Below are positions 14,043 to 21,794 of a stretch of DNA of 23,054 nt, piece after piece (position 1 is the first letter of the stretch; each line of letters begins with the position of its first letter). The translations under genes and the position numbers were made by a program. Source of the DNA: Flemingiibacterium sp045586505 (GTDB taxonomy: Bacteria; Bacillota; Clostridia; Oscillospirales; CAG-272); contig JAZNAL010000038.1 of NCBI GenBank assembly GCA_045586505.1, forward strand, positions 1 through 23,054. Direction: 5' to 3'. The notes below the pieces were generated by a model that worked only from the letters and a program-made list of their open reading frames with translations, was not told where the DNA came from and ran no database searches.

Positions 14043-14936
14043 TTATTCTTCCCTTGGCAGTCCTCTTGCCATGCGTACGCAGTCCTCGTCTGCTTTGAGC
14101 CGCCGCATTATCTTACACAGGCGATCCACGGATATCTTTACCATCGCCTGACCAAGTGTTTCTGAGCATACGATAGGCGCATATCCCTCGTAGGCGTTAG
14201 GAAAATTTGAGATCCACGTATAACCGGTATGAATGCCCTCATTTTCAAGATAGTCAGCACGGTGGGTGGAAAGCCCGCTCTCCGCCGTGAAGCGGTCGGG
14301 TGCGGCAAGCTCCGGATGCAGTCCCATAATAAGTCCGGTTTCCCGTAGATCGGCGTGACCGCCGCCGCATCCCGTCTCGGCAAAACGTGACAGTGTCTCC
14401 ATATCCTCATCGGTGAGCATTTTAAAGTCGCCTTTACGTGCCGCCAACGCACGCTTGTACATTTTCCGCGGCTCCATTCCCGCAAACGCCAGTGAATACG
14501 TCCACATCACAGCGTGATCACGGGGTTTATAGGAGTAAGCCCGCAGAAAAAAGTCCAGCATTGGCGCATTTCCGCCATGGGAGTTGACAATAAGTATCTT
14601 GGTAAAGCCGTTTCGCGCGATCTCCTCACATAGCTCGGTCAGCGTCTCAACAAGCCGATGGGGTTCCATGCAAATATAGCCGCTCATGTGGACCTTTGCA
14701 GGCTCGGTCAGCGGATGGTATGTTACCACATCACCCAGCCACATCGCGGCAGGGAACACGCACGCATCGCAAAGCTCCGCTGCACGCTCCGCAATACCTA
14801 TCCCGTGCAGTGAATCCGTTCCCACCGGCAAATGCTGTCCGTGCTTCTCGATACACCCGATCGGCAATACGCAAAGTCCACCCGATCTCTCTATAGCTGC
14901 CGCAAATTCCTCCTCGCGAAGCTCTTCCCATTTCAT
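14043..14936 (-). CDS. Creatininase family protein (copy 2, operon leader)
   Basis: 297 residues, ATG with AGGAGG 7 nt upstream. Metal ligands are complete: IEKHGQHLPVGTD gives E30, H32 and D41, NSHGGN gives H120, and GHADLRETG gives H194 and E199. It lies 35 bp upstream of its paralogue. The pair differ around the active-site loops (CGCDYYQAR here replaced by VGTDSLHGI), so they may have split substrates or form a mixed complex, an inference. No promoter is evident just upstream; instead an intrinsic terminator sits 9-10 nt before the ribosome site. Confidence 0.85.
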   Translation of the reverse strand: MKWEELREEEFAAAIERSGGLCVLPIGCIEKHGQHLPVGTDSLHGIGIAERAAELCDACVFPAAMWLGDVVTYHPLTEPAKVHMSGYICMEPHRLVETLTELCEEIARNGFTKILIVNSHGGNAPMLDFFLRAYSYKPRDHAVMWTYSLAFAGMEPRKMYKRALAARKGDFKMLTDEDMETLSRFAETGCGGGHADLRETGLIMGLHPELAAPDRFTAESGLSTHRADYLENEGIHTGYTWISNFPNAYEGYAPIVCSETLGQAMVKISVDRLCKIMRRLKADEDCVRMARGLPREE

Positions 14937-14956
14937 ATGTGATCCTCCTAATAAAC

Positions 14957-14995
14957 AAAAGGGGCTGTTGCAAGTTGAAAACTTGTATCAGCCCC
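14957..14995 (-). terminator. Intrinsic terminator/attenuator before the creatininase operon
   Basis: On the minus strand GGGGCTG...CAGCCCC (7 bp) encloses CAAGTT...AACTTG (6 bp), followed by TTTTGTTT. The T-run ends about 9 nt before the AGGAGG of the first creatininase gene. That position means it either ends upstream transcripts or controls entry into the operon. Confidence 0.75.
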
Positions 14996-15077
14996 GGGCG
15001 CGTATGCGCCCAAATACAGCGGTCTTATGTGCTTAGCACACAAAAATGGAACCCTCAATGGGTGACAAGCTGTATTT
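14996..15077 (-). ncRNA. Candidate structured leader RNA of the creatininase operon
   Basis: A 9-bp stem (AAATACAGC 15012-15020 with GCTGTATTT 15069-15077) closes a three-way junction: ACCC-TCAAT-GGGT (15051-15063) and TGTGC-TTA-GCACA (15028-15040). A 6-bp hairpin (GGGCGC/GCGCCC, 14996-15011) abuts the junction and the terminator hairpin abuts that. The ordered run of stems ending in a terminator is the layout of a riboswitch or attenuator; I do not recognise the class, and the T-box motif is absent. Confidence 0.5.
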
Positions 15078-15081
15078 TATT

Positions 15082-15111
15082 GGGGGTGCTGCACTTAAGT
15101 GCAACACCCCC
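15082..15111. terminator. Hairpin following the lipoprotein gene
   Basis: GGGGGTG plus TGCACTT pair with AAGTGCA plus CACCCCC, with one mismatched pair, making a 14-bp near-perfect palindrome 13 bp past the lipoprotein stop. There is no T-run on the minus strand, so it may stabilise the transcript's 3' end rather than end it; the plus strand side is T-rich. Confidence 0.5.
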
Positions 15112-15124
15112 TTTAACTTTGAAT

Positions 15125-15910
15125 TTACTGAGCAGCGGAAACTGCGGTAATGTGGGGGTTAACACCCTGATACCAGTAAACGAAGCACTCAACGTCGATA
15201 ACGTCGCCAAGCTTGAGATCGCCGACAGCCTTGTAAACATCGGTGGTGTCGCCGGTGAGGTAGTACTCAACGCAGAAATCATAGGAAGCGCCGTCCTTGG
15301 TAAGGGTTAAATAGATGTCGTCGCCGGGAGTATTGTTCTTATACTCAACGTTTTCAACAGTCATACCCTTGAAGAGAGCGAGCTGGTTCTGGTAGTTGAT
15401 GAGCTCCTCGGAAGCGAGCTTGTCGGTAAGGTCAATGGGCTCTGCAATGTAGGTGTCGCCCTCGATGATCTCGAAGGTAGCGCCGGATGCGATCTCAACT
15501 TCGCCTTCCCAAGCGGTCTTGAAGCCGGTAACCTGAATCTTGGTGCCGGGAACGAGCTTTTCGTAGTCAGCTTCGGAGCAGACCATCTCATAGATGAAGT
15601 ATGCGCCGTCCTTGTCCTGGGTGTAGATGGTTGCCTTGTTGTCCCACCAGGACTGCTTAGCCTGTACATAGGCCTCGATAACGACCGGAGAATCAAGCTC
15701 AGCTGCGATGTACTCAGCGTAGGTCATAACGCCCTCGCCCTCTACAACAGCCTCGGTGTCCTCAGTGTTGGTCACAACGTCCTCGCTATTTACATCAGCC
15801 TCGGTGTCCTCAACGTTGGTGGTAGCGTCGTCAGCGATGTCATCCTTGTCGCAAGCTGCGAAAGCAAAGATGGTGGTAAGTGCTAAAAGCATTGCTAAAA
15901 TTTTTTTCAT
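15125..15910 (-). CDS. Secreted lipoprotein with OB-fold-like domain
   Basis: 261 residues. A lipobox (FAAC, Cys20) follows a short hydrophobic signal. Residues about 25-60 are an acidic linker with a near-repeat (NVEDTEADV / NTEDTEAVV). The rest has a short beta-rich pattern repeated twice: VVIEAYVQAKQSWW...TIYTQDKDGAYFIYEM...LVPGTKIQVTGFKT, then VEYKNN...IYLTLTKDGASYDFCVEYY...LKLGDVIDVECFVYWYQGVNPHITAV, which reads like two OB-fold (YhcR-like) units. The function is unknown. AAGGAG lies before the ATG. It sits after the sugar ABC operon and has its own promoter, immediately after the solute-binding gene. Confidence 0.7.
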   Translation of the reverse strand: MKKILAMLLALTTIFAFAACDKDDIADDATTNVEDTEADVNSEDVVTNTEDTEAVVEGEGVMTYAEYIAAELDSPVVIEAYVQAKQSWWDNKATIYTQDKDGAYFIYEMVCSEADYEKLVPGTKIQVTGFKTAWEGEVEIASGATFEIIEGDTYIAEPIDLTDKLASEELINYQNQLALFKGMTVENVEYKNNTPGDDIYLTLTKDGASYDFCVEYYLTGDTTDVYKAVGDLKLGDVIDVECFVYWYQGVNPHITAVSAAQ

Positions 15911-15948
15911 TTTTCAAATCTCCTTTGAAATTAAAAGAATATATATAT

Positions 15949-15976
15949 ATTATACTCGGTTTTTTAAAAAAGTCAA
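15949..15976 (-). promoter_or_regulatory. Promoter of the lipoprotein gene
   Basis: On the minus strand TTGACT (15976-15971), 16 bp containing T5A6, TATAAT (15954-15949). It begins only 3-4 bp after the stop of the solute-binding gene. Confidence 0.75.
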
Positions 15977-15979
15977 GAC

Positions 15980-17575
15980 CTATTGGGGATTTTTTCTGTT
16001 TTTTGCCGCGCTTCGTACAACATATATTATAATTAGTACCCATGCGGCACCGAGAGTCGTCAAAAGTACCACAGATTCGGTGGGAAGCGGTCCAAGCTCG
16101 GTAAGTTTACCCGACGCGAGCGAGGTCTGATCGAGGCGGTAGAGCGAGGTCATATCATCGTACAGCTTCTCGATGAAAGCGTCGTCCACAACTTGCTTGC
16201 GCTTGACGGATTTTGTCACGTTCTCGATAAGCTGTCCCGCCGCATCGCGAAGGGAGGTGGAGCCGTTGAAAACGGGGGTAGTGAAGGTAAGATCCACGTT
16301 GTCAAGCAGAAGCTGTGCCGCGTCCAGTTTTATACTGTAGTAGAAATCGTTGTCCTCGCCGGAGCGTGAGAGGTAATCCATATACTCTGCGGACTCCTGC
16401 GCCTTCAAGGTCACGGGGACATATCCCTCGGTCTGGGAGTAGGAGATCTGCACCTCGTTTGTCAGCATATACTGCATAAACAGCCATGATGCTAGTACCT
16501 CTTGGTTATCCTCTTTATTGAAGATGCACATCGAAGGTCCCTGGGAGATCATTTTAGGGTTGTCCACGTCATACTGCGGAATAGGATACACAACTGTCTC
16601 AAAATCCACAAGGCTATCTTCACTTATATCGATAAGCGGAGCGTCCGAGCCCATCCAGGTAGCACCTGCCGTAGAATCGATGGCGAATATACACTGTCCA
16701 GCGTTTAGGAAGTTCGCAGGGTAGCCGGAGATTTTAAAGGTGGAGAATGCTCCCGCCTTTGTATGCTCCGCAATCTCGGCAAGCAGCCTTGACGTGGTAT
16801 CGTTAAAGAGCAGGATCTCGCCCTTGGGAGTGGAGTAGCCCTCGTCAAGCTGACGGAGCATAGAGATCATCATGTTGTCTGTAGACTTGTAGATGAAGGG
16901 AAGCAACGTCTTCTGACCGTTTACAATATAATTGCCGTCAGAATCCCGCTTAGCGGCGGCTTCGGAGACCTCCCACACAAAATCCCAGGTCAGCACCTCG
17001 GGCAGTGTGTATCCGAGCGCCTCGACGTAAGTCTTGTTTACATAGCACGCCTCGGTGGAGCGCATATATGGCAGGGCGTAATAATCGCCTTGGAGCTTAC
17101 ACTCTTCAAGGAATTTCGGCACAAGCTCCTCCTTGGTGGGCGCGTCGAATCTGACCTCACTTCCGCCAAGCCCGTACCTTTTGTCCACCATCAGGTCGGT
17201 CAGCGGTAAGACGGTGTTGTCGCCGGTCATGTAGGTGGCGATATGATCAGGGTAGGTGATGCACACGTTGGGAGTGGTCTGCGTTGCGATGTTGGTAAGC
17301 ACATCCTGATAGATTCTGCCGTAGTCGGTGTAAAGCCGCAGAATTACGTCGATGTTGGGGTAGATGGCTTCAAAATCGGCGATTGCCTTTTCGTAGATGC
17401 CAACCTGTGTCAGGTTGGTGTCGTTTTTTGCCCAGAAGGTGATCTCATAATTGCGGGAGGTGTCAAACTCTTCTGGAAGGATGAAGGCAGCGCCTTCCTT
17501 GGCACCGTGACAGGAGAAAAGCGAAGGGAGCGTCAATACCAGCGAAAGCAGTACAGCAATTTTGCGACTTGTCAT
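15980..17575 (-). CDS. Extracellular solute-binding protein (family 1) with C-terminal membrane helix
   Basis: 531 residues, longer than the usual 420-450. Residues 1-22 are a lipoprotein signal (lipobox LFSC, Cys22). The body matches carbohydrate-type binding proteins: YEITFWAKNDTN, ADFEAIYPNIDVILR, ALPYMRSTEACYVNKTY, LPEVLTWDFVWEVSEAAAKRD, GQCIFAIDSTAGATWMG, MISQGPSMCIFNKED and ASWLFMQYMLT. Unusually, residues about 503-523 form a hydrophobic helix (SVVLLTTLGAAWVLIIIYVV) with the basic tail RSAAKNRKNPQ, so the protein may be tethered at both ends. It overlaps the permease gene by ATGA and is last in the operon. The substrate is probably an oligosaccharide; not determined. Confidence 0.85.
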   Translation of the reverse strand: MTSRKIAVLLSLVLTLPSLFSCHGAKEGAAFILPEEFDTSRNYEITFWAKNDTNLTQVGIYEKAIADFEAIYPNIDVILRLYTDYGRIYQDVLTNIATQTTPNVCITYPDHIATYMTGDNTVLPLTDLMVDKRYGLGGSEVRFDAPTKEELVPKFLEECKLQGDYYALPYMRSTEACYVNKTYVEALGYTLPEVLTWDFVWEVSEAAAKRDSDGNYIVNGQKTLLPFIYKSTDNMMISMLRQLDEGYSTPKGEILLFNDTTSRLLAEIAEHTKAGAFSTFKISGYPANFLNAGQCIFAIDSTAGATWMGSDAPLIDISEDSLVDFETVVYPIPQYDVDNPKMISQGPSMCIFNKEDNQEVLASWLFMQYMLTNEVQISYSQTEGYVPVTLKAQESAEYMDYLSRSGEDNDFYYSIKLDAAQLLLDNVDLTFTTPVFNGSTSLRDAAGQLIENVTKSVKRKQVVDDAFIEKLYDDMTSLYRLDQTSLASGKLTELGPLPTESVVLLTTLGAAWVLIIIYVVRSAAKNRKNPQ

Positions 17576-18435
17576 CCCTTGGTACCTCCTCTCGCAACGC
17601 CTGCCATGATCTTCTTTCGGAAGATTATGAAGATGACTATAAGCGGTACGGATATTACCACCACCGCTGCCATCATGGCAGGAATGTTTTCACGTCCGAA
17701 GCCGTTTTCGCGTATCTCCTGGATACCGTTGGATACGAGGAAGTAAGCCTGATCGTCCGTGATGAGTCGCGGCCAAATGTAGGAGTTCCAGCACTCGATG
17801 ACCTTTAAGATGGTCACGGTGATGATGGTGGGCTTGCAGATGGGTAGCATCACCCGCATCAAATACTTGAAGTCGGAGGTTCCGTCCACCTTGGCGGCGT
17901 AGTAAAGCTCATCGGGGATCTGCGCGAAGTTTTCTTTCAACAGATATATATAGAAAACCGAGGTCACCGAGGGGAGTATCAGTCCCGTAAAGGTATTGCG
18001 CAGATCGAGATTTGTGATGGTCATGAAGTTTGTGATTACCACAAGCTCGTTTGGAATCATCATAAGCGCCAAAAACAGTGTGAAAACGAGATTTTTGCCT
18101 CGGAAATCAAGCCTTGAGAAGGCAAACGCGGCGGGGATGATGACAACCAGCATGATTGCCGTGGTCAGCACGGTGAAGATGATGGTATTGAGGAAATACT
18201 GCCCCAACGGCACGCTGGTGAACGCTTCTACATAGTTTTCAAGGGTTGGGGAAAGGGTAAAGAACTTCGGAATGTACTCGGCGTTGTAGGAGCCGTAGCT
18301 CTTGACGCTGGTGAGCAGCATCCAGTAGAAGGGGAAGAGCACGATGAGCGCCCACAGCGTGAGCAGGGAGTAAACGACGCCCTTGCCGATACTGCCGAGC
18401 GTATTTTTGCGCTCGGTCTTGTTACTTTTTGTCAT
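17572..18435 (-). CDS. Carbohydrate ABC transporter permease (MalG/UgpE-like)
   Basis: 287 residues with six hydrophobic segments. The EAA loop that docks the ATPase is ELYYAAKVDGTSDFKYLMRV, followed by MLPICKPTI. The N-terminus (VVYSLLTLWALIVLFPFYWMLLTSVKS) is typical of MalG-type permeases. It follows the other permease by 13 bp, and its stop overlaps the binding-protein start (ATGA), so the pair are translationally coupled. Confidence 0.9.
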   Translation of the reverse strand: MTKSNKTERKNTLGSIGKGVVYSLLTLWALIVLFPFYWMLLTSVKSYGSYNAEYIPKFFTLSPTLENYVEAFTSVPLGQYFLNTIIFTVLTTAIMLVVIIPAAFAFSRLDFRGKNLVFTLFLALMMIPNELVVITNFMTITNLDLRNTFTGLILPSVTSVFYIYLLKENFAQIPDELYYAAKVDGTSDFKYLMRVMLPICKPTIITVTILKVIECWNSYIWPRLITDDQAYFLVSNGIQEIRENGFGRENIPAMMAAVVVISVPLIVIFIIFRKKIMAGVARGGTKG

Positions 18436-18448
18436 GTGGCACCTCGAA

Positions 18449-19339
18449 TCAATAATGTACGTGCTTTTTGCTGACCAGCAGATTTATGCAGGTGATGGTC
18501 AGGACGATGAAGAACAGCACGACTGCCGCCGCGGATGCGTAGGAGGGGAATCCGCCGCCCTCACCGTAGAGCATATCGTAGACGTAGCCGACGATGGTGT
18601 TCATCTCGGCGACGTTAAGCTCTGTTCCGAACAGCGCTACCGCGTCACTGTACGCCTTGAAAGCTCCTATAAAGCCTGTGATCACAAGATAGAAAAGCAT
18701 GGGTGAGATCATCGGCAGGGTGATCTTATAAAAGATGCGCCATTTGGATGTGCCGTCAACACGGGCGGCATTGTAATAGTCGCGGTTGACCGATGCCAGT
18801 GCGCTTGTAAGAATTAGTATCTTAAAGGGCATTACCACCCAGATCGTGTAGATGCAAAGAACAAGCATCTTTGCCCAATACGGTCCGTCGATAAAGTCAA
18901 CTGACGTGCCGCCGAAGAAGTTGATGACAAGGTTTACAAGACCGTCCGAATAAGCGGTAGGCTTAAAAAGGATCATGAAAACAAGTCCGACAGCGAGAGT
19001 GTTTGTGACATAGGGCAGGAAATACACGGTCTGAAAAAGGTTCCTGAGCTTTTCGATTGAGGAGAGTCCCACTGAAATAAGCAGGGACAGTCCCGTTGAC
19101 AGCGGCACGGTAATGATAACGAGGATGAAGGTGTTTTTTAATGCCTGCAGAAAATAGGGGTCGTGCAGGATGTAGGAGAAGTTGTAGAAGCCGATGCCGG
19201 AATAGGTTTGAGAGGAGGAGTTGAAGCCCTCCTCAAAGGAGTAGATGAATACGTCAATTAACGGGTAGACCATGAACACGCCGAGAAAAAGTATGGCGGG
19301 CAGCAGGTACAGCCACGCTTTATAGCTTTTTTGTTCCAT
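18449..19339 (-). CDS. Carbohydrate ABC transporter permease (MalF/UgpA-like)
   Basis: 296 residues from the ATG at 19339, with GGAGG 6 nt upstream; the longer frame to 19384 would overlap the ATPase gene. Six hydrophobic segments, N-terminal AWLYLLPAILFLGVFMVYPL typical of MalF/UgpA types, and the EAA loop NRDYYNAARVDGTSKWRIFY-KITLPMISPML. It follows the ATPase stop by 10 bp and pairs with the permease encoded next. Confidence 0.9.
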   Translation of the reverse strand: MEQKSYKAWLYLLPAILFLGVFMVYPLIDVFIYSFEEGFNSSSQTYSGIGFYNFSYILHDPYFLQALKNTFILVIITVPLSTGLSLLISVGLSSIEKLRNLFQTVYFLPYVTNTLAVGLVFMILFKPTAYSDGLVNLVINFFGGTSVDFIDGPYWAKMLVLCIYTIWVVMPFKILILTSALASVNRDYYNAARVDGTSKWRIFYKITLPMISPMLFYLVITGFIGAFKAYSDAVALFGTELNVAEMNTIVGYVYDMLYGEGGGFPSYASAAAVVLFFIVLTITCINLLVSKKHVHY

Positions 19340-19349
19340 ATGCCGCCTC

Positions 19350-20438
19350 CTAAAAGTCGATGCGGGCTTCGGTGGTCTTGTCAAAAACGAACACCTTATG
19401 TGGCTTCAGATCGAAGCGTACGGTCTCGGTGCCGACGGTGGGAGTGTTCTCTGAGCTGATGATGGAGCGTATCGCGTCGCCACAGTGTGCGTTTTCGGAT
19501 ACGATGCTGATGTCACGTCCCATGACCTCAACGGCTTTGAGCGTACATGACAGCGCACCGTCAGATTTCAGCATAAAGCCCTCGGGGCGTATGCCGACCC
19601 AAACGTCTCCGTCGGCGGCTTTGGTGTCCAGCACCCGGTCGTCGCCTATATACAGACCGCCGTCCTTTATCCTGCCGTCAAACACGTTGATGGGCGGTGT
19701 GCCGAGAAACTTTGCCACGAAAAGGTTGCAGGGCTCGTCATAGACCTCCTGTGGCTTGCCTATCTGCTGTACCACACCGTCCTTCATGACCACGATAAGG
19801 TCGGAGATGCTCATGGCTTCCTCCTGATCGTGTGTGACGAAGATGGTGGTGATGCCCGTCTCGCGCTGTATACGCTTGATCTCCTCTCGGGTGGCAAGAC
19901 GCAGACGCGCGTCAAGGTTTGACAACGGCTCGTCAAGCAGGAGCACGCGGGGGATTTTTACAAGTGCGCGGGCGATGGCGACACGCTGCTGCTGACCGCC
20001 CGAAAGCTCATTGGGCTTACGGTCCATCAGTGCGTCGATTTGTACGAGCTTTGCGATCTCCAGCGCCTTTTCCTGCATCTGTGCTTTGGTGAGCTTATCC
20101 TTACCCTTTAAATTCTGGAGAGGGAAGATTATGTTCTGCATTACTGTCAGATGAGGATACAGGGCGTAATTCTGGAATACAAGTCCAACGCCGCGCTTTT
20201 CTGGCGGCAGATCGGTGACATCGTCCTCACCGAAGAATATTTGCCCCTTGGTGGGCTTTGCAAGACCGCTTATTAAGTTGAGCGTTGTGGATTTACCGCA
20301 GCCTGAGGGACCGAGAAGTCCCACAAGTGTTCCGCTCGGTATAGTAAAATCAAAATCGTTGACTGCGATGACCTCGCCGCCGGTTTTTTTATTCCGCGAG
20401 GGAAATTTTTTCGTAAGATCCTTGAGTACGACCTTCAA
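19350..20438 (-). CDS. Sugar ABC transporter ATPase (MsmK/UgpC/MalK-like)
   Basis: 362 residues starting at a TTG codon, with AAGGATGTGA (near-consensus ribosome site) 6-7 nt upstream. Walker A is GPSGCGKST (43-51), the Q-loop is Q89, the signature is LSGGQQQR (145-152), Walker B is VLLLDEP (to E170), and the H-loop is H203. After about residue 240 come the regulatory TOBE/OB strands (GTPPINVFDGRIKDG, WVGIRPEGF) typical of sugar importers whose ATPase can serve several systems. It is the first gene of the four-gene operon (ATPase, permease, permease, binding protein), which is unusual because binding protein and permeases more often come first. Confidence 0.9.
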   Translation of the reverse strand: MKVVLKDLTKKFPSRNKKTGGEVIAVNDFDFTIPSGTLVGLLGPSGCGKSTTLNLISGLAKPTKGQIFFGEDDVTDLPPEKRGVGLVFQNYALYPHLTVMQNIIFPLQNLKGKDKLTKAQMQEKALEIAKLVQIDALMDRKPNELSGGQQQRVAIARALVKIPRVLLLDEPLSNLDARLRLATREEIKRIQRETGITTIFVTHDQEEAMSISDLIVVMKDGVVQQIGKPQEVYDEPCNLFVAKFLGTPPINVFDGRIKDGGLYIGDDRVLDTKAADGDVWVGIRPEGFMLKSDGALSCTLKAVEVMGRDISIVSENAHCGDAIRSIISSENTPTVGTETVRFDLKPHKVFVFDKTTEARIDF

Positions 20439-20460
20439 AATATCACATCCTTAAATGTTT

Positions 20461-20478
20461 GCGTCGCACCTGCGACGC
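20461..20478 (-). promoter_or_regulatory. Palindrome in the ABC operon leader
   Basis: GCGTCGCA-CC-TGCGACGC is a perfect 8-bp inverted repeat lying just after the predicted start site and before the ribosome site. It may be a repressor operator or an mRNA hairpin. Its position suits repression, but no regulator gene is adjacent. Confidence 0.5.
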
Positions 20479-20489
20479 TGTTTGACTTT

Positions 20490-20518
20490 ATTATAGCATA
20501 ATTTTACCTATATAGCAA
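20490..20518 (-). promoter_or_regulatory. Promoter of the sugar ABC operon
   Basis: On the minus strand TTGCTA (20518-20513), 17 bp, TATAAT (20495-20490) with a TGC extension. Confidence 0.75.
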
Positions 20519-20753
20519 GAGAAAGCGGTAATATTTTCTTCTTGTCGTGCGAAATTTTTGGTGTGAGAGTGAGCGAAGGCGTTGATGCGAACGGTTTTGT
20601 ATGCAATAATATTTATATAACGGGCGGCTCTGACACTGGTATATCGGCACGACTGTGAATTAACAAGATGTCTGGCTTGAGCGCTTGCGTGGTTATAAAA
20701 ATATGTTTACTTTTTACCTTTATGGGATGATTGACGACGTACATATTTTATAC
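20519..20753. other. Intergenic region, no gene seen
   Basis: Plus-strand reading is open for some 50 codons (about 20502-20660) but has no usable start with a ribosome site, and the minus-strand side is short. I see no known RNA gene. It is probably spacer, or a decayed gene too far gone to name. Confidence 0.4.
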
Positions 20754-20799
20754 AAAAAGAGCTTTGACAAATCCTGATTGGAAAAACAAAGCTCTTTTT
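20754..20799. terminator. Terminator of the ZIP transporter gene
   Basis: A perfect 13-bp stem AAAAAGAGCTTTG / CAAAGCTCTTTTT with a 20-nt loop. On the minus strand the hairpin, whose 3' arm ends in T5, lies 7 bp past the ZIP stop; the plus strand has a T6 end too, so it could work both ways. Confidence 0.85.
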
Positions 20800-20806
20800 T
20801 GTTGAG

Positions 20807-21610
20807 TTACCCTAACATAACGTCAAGCAACATCATAACGGCAAAGCCGAGGACTATTCCTGTAGTCGCAAAATATGGGTGCGCCTCTTGGTTTTTCTGA
20901 CATTCGGGAATCAACTCGTGTACCGCGACCAAAATCATTGCTCCAGCAGCAAACGCAAGTGCGTATGGAAGAACAGCTTCCACGTAAACGACCAATAATG
21001 CGCCTATTACGCCTGCAATCGGCTCAACCATGCCAGAAGCCTGACCGTACAAAAAGCTCCTCTTTCTTGAGAAGCCCTCTCTTCGGAGAGGTATGGAAAC
21101 TGCTGCCCCCTCGGGAAAATTTTGCAACCCGATTCCGATAGCGATGGTAATAGCACCCATAAGTTTTTCCACGTCATAAGCATCGTTTTGTAGAACGCCA
21201 AAGGCGACGCCGACTGCCAAACCCTCGGGGATATTATGAAGCGTAATAGACAAAATCAACATTATAATTCTGCCAAAACGCATATTTTTGATTTCTTGCG
21301 TGTTTGTTAGCTTCCGCCTTGTAAGCGTTATGATTTTATCGCTTACCCATATGAATATTGCACCAAGCAGAAAGCCTGTCGTTGCTACAAAGTAGGCAGG
21401 CAGATTTGATGTTGCCTCCGCACGCACTATGGCGGGTTGCAGAAGCGACCAAAAGCTCGCCGCAATCATGACACCAGAGGCGAATCCAAGCATAAGGTTA
21501 AGTACCTTTTGATTCGGGGACTTAAAAAAGACTACTGTTGCAGCACCGAGAGCGGTTACAAGCCACGTGCCAAGTGTTGCAATCAGCGCCAAAAATACAA
21601 CAGAGATCAT
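20807..21610 (-). CDS. ZIP family metal transporter (ZupT-like)
   Basis: 267 residues with about eight hydrophobic segments. The diagnostic metal-site helices are present: HNIPEGLAVGVAFG in helix IV and QNFPEGAAVSIPLR in helix V, and VHELIPECQ near the C-terminus. It probably imports zinc or other divalent metals across the membrane. AGGAGG precedes the ATG by 7 nt. It is a single-gene unit with terminator. No clear Zur- or Fur-type box was found in the promoter region. Confidence 0.9.
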   Translation of the reverse strand: MISVVFLALIATLGTWLVTALGAATVVFFKSPNQKVLNLMLGFASGVMIAASFWSLLQPAIVRAEATSNLPAYFVATTGFLLGAIFIWVSDKIITLTRRKLTNTQEIKNMRFGRIIMLILSITLHNIPEGLAVGVAFGVLQNDAYDVEKLMGAITIAIGIGLQNFPEGAAVSIPLRREGFSRKRSFLYGQASGMVEPIAGVIGALLVVYVEAVLPYALAFAAGAMILVAVHELIPECQKNQEAHPYFATTGIVLGFAVMMLLDVMLG

Positions 21611-21627
21611 ATTGCACCTCCTTTATT

Positions 21628-21656
21628 ATTATATTTTTTCAGATATAAGTTGTGTA
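21628..21656 (-). promoter_or_regulatory. Probable promoter of the ZIP gene
   Basis: On the minus strand TATAAT (21633-21628) with a weak -35 TACACA (21656-21651), 17 bp apart. Upstream a hairpin TTTCTCAT / ATGAGAAA (21660-21679) could be an operator or a terminator-like fold. Confidence 0.55.
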
Positions 21657-21743
21657 TGATTTCTCATAAAAATGAGAAAACCCCAAAGGTGAAAGTTGTA
21701 TTCACTTATCATTAACCCATCAAAGTAACACCCCAAAGGATAG

Positions 21744-21758
21744 ATTTTAGACTAAAAT
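21744..21758 (+). promoter_or_regulatory. Palindromic operator before the XRE remnant
   Basis: ATTTTAG-A-CTAAAAT is a perfect 7-1-7 inverted repeat 37 bp before the remnant's start. A site of this kind in front of an XRE-type regulator usually marks autoregulation; here it may outlive its gene. Confidence 0.5.
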
Positions 21759-21794
21759 ATGATAAAACAAGTTCAGAAAAACGGAGGTTTTTCG

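Noticed and set aside
14996..15077. T-box riboswitch
   Set aside because: The conserved T-box stretch (AGGGTGGnACCGCG) is not present on the minus strand; only GGGTTCC occurs.
20502..20660. Open stretch of about 50 codons between the ABC operon and the ZIP gene
   Set aside because: It overlaps the ABC promoter region, lacks a supported start, and shows no family signature.
21628..21700. Zur or Fur box controlling the ZIP gene
   Set aside because: The hairpins here do not match the known palindromic consensus of either regulator.
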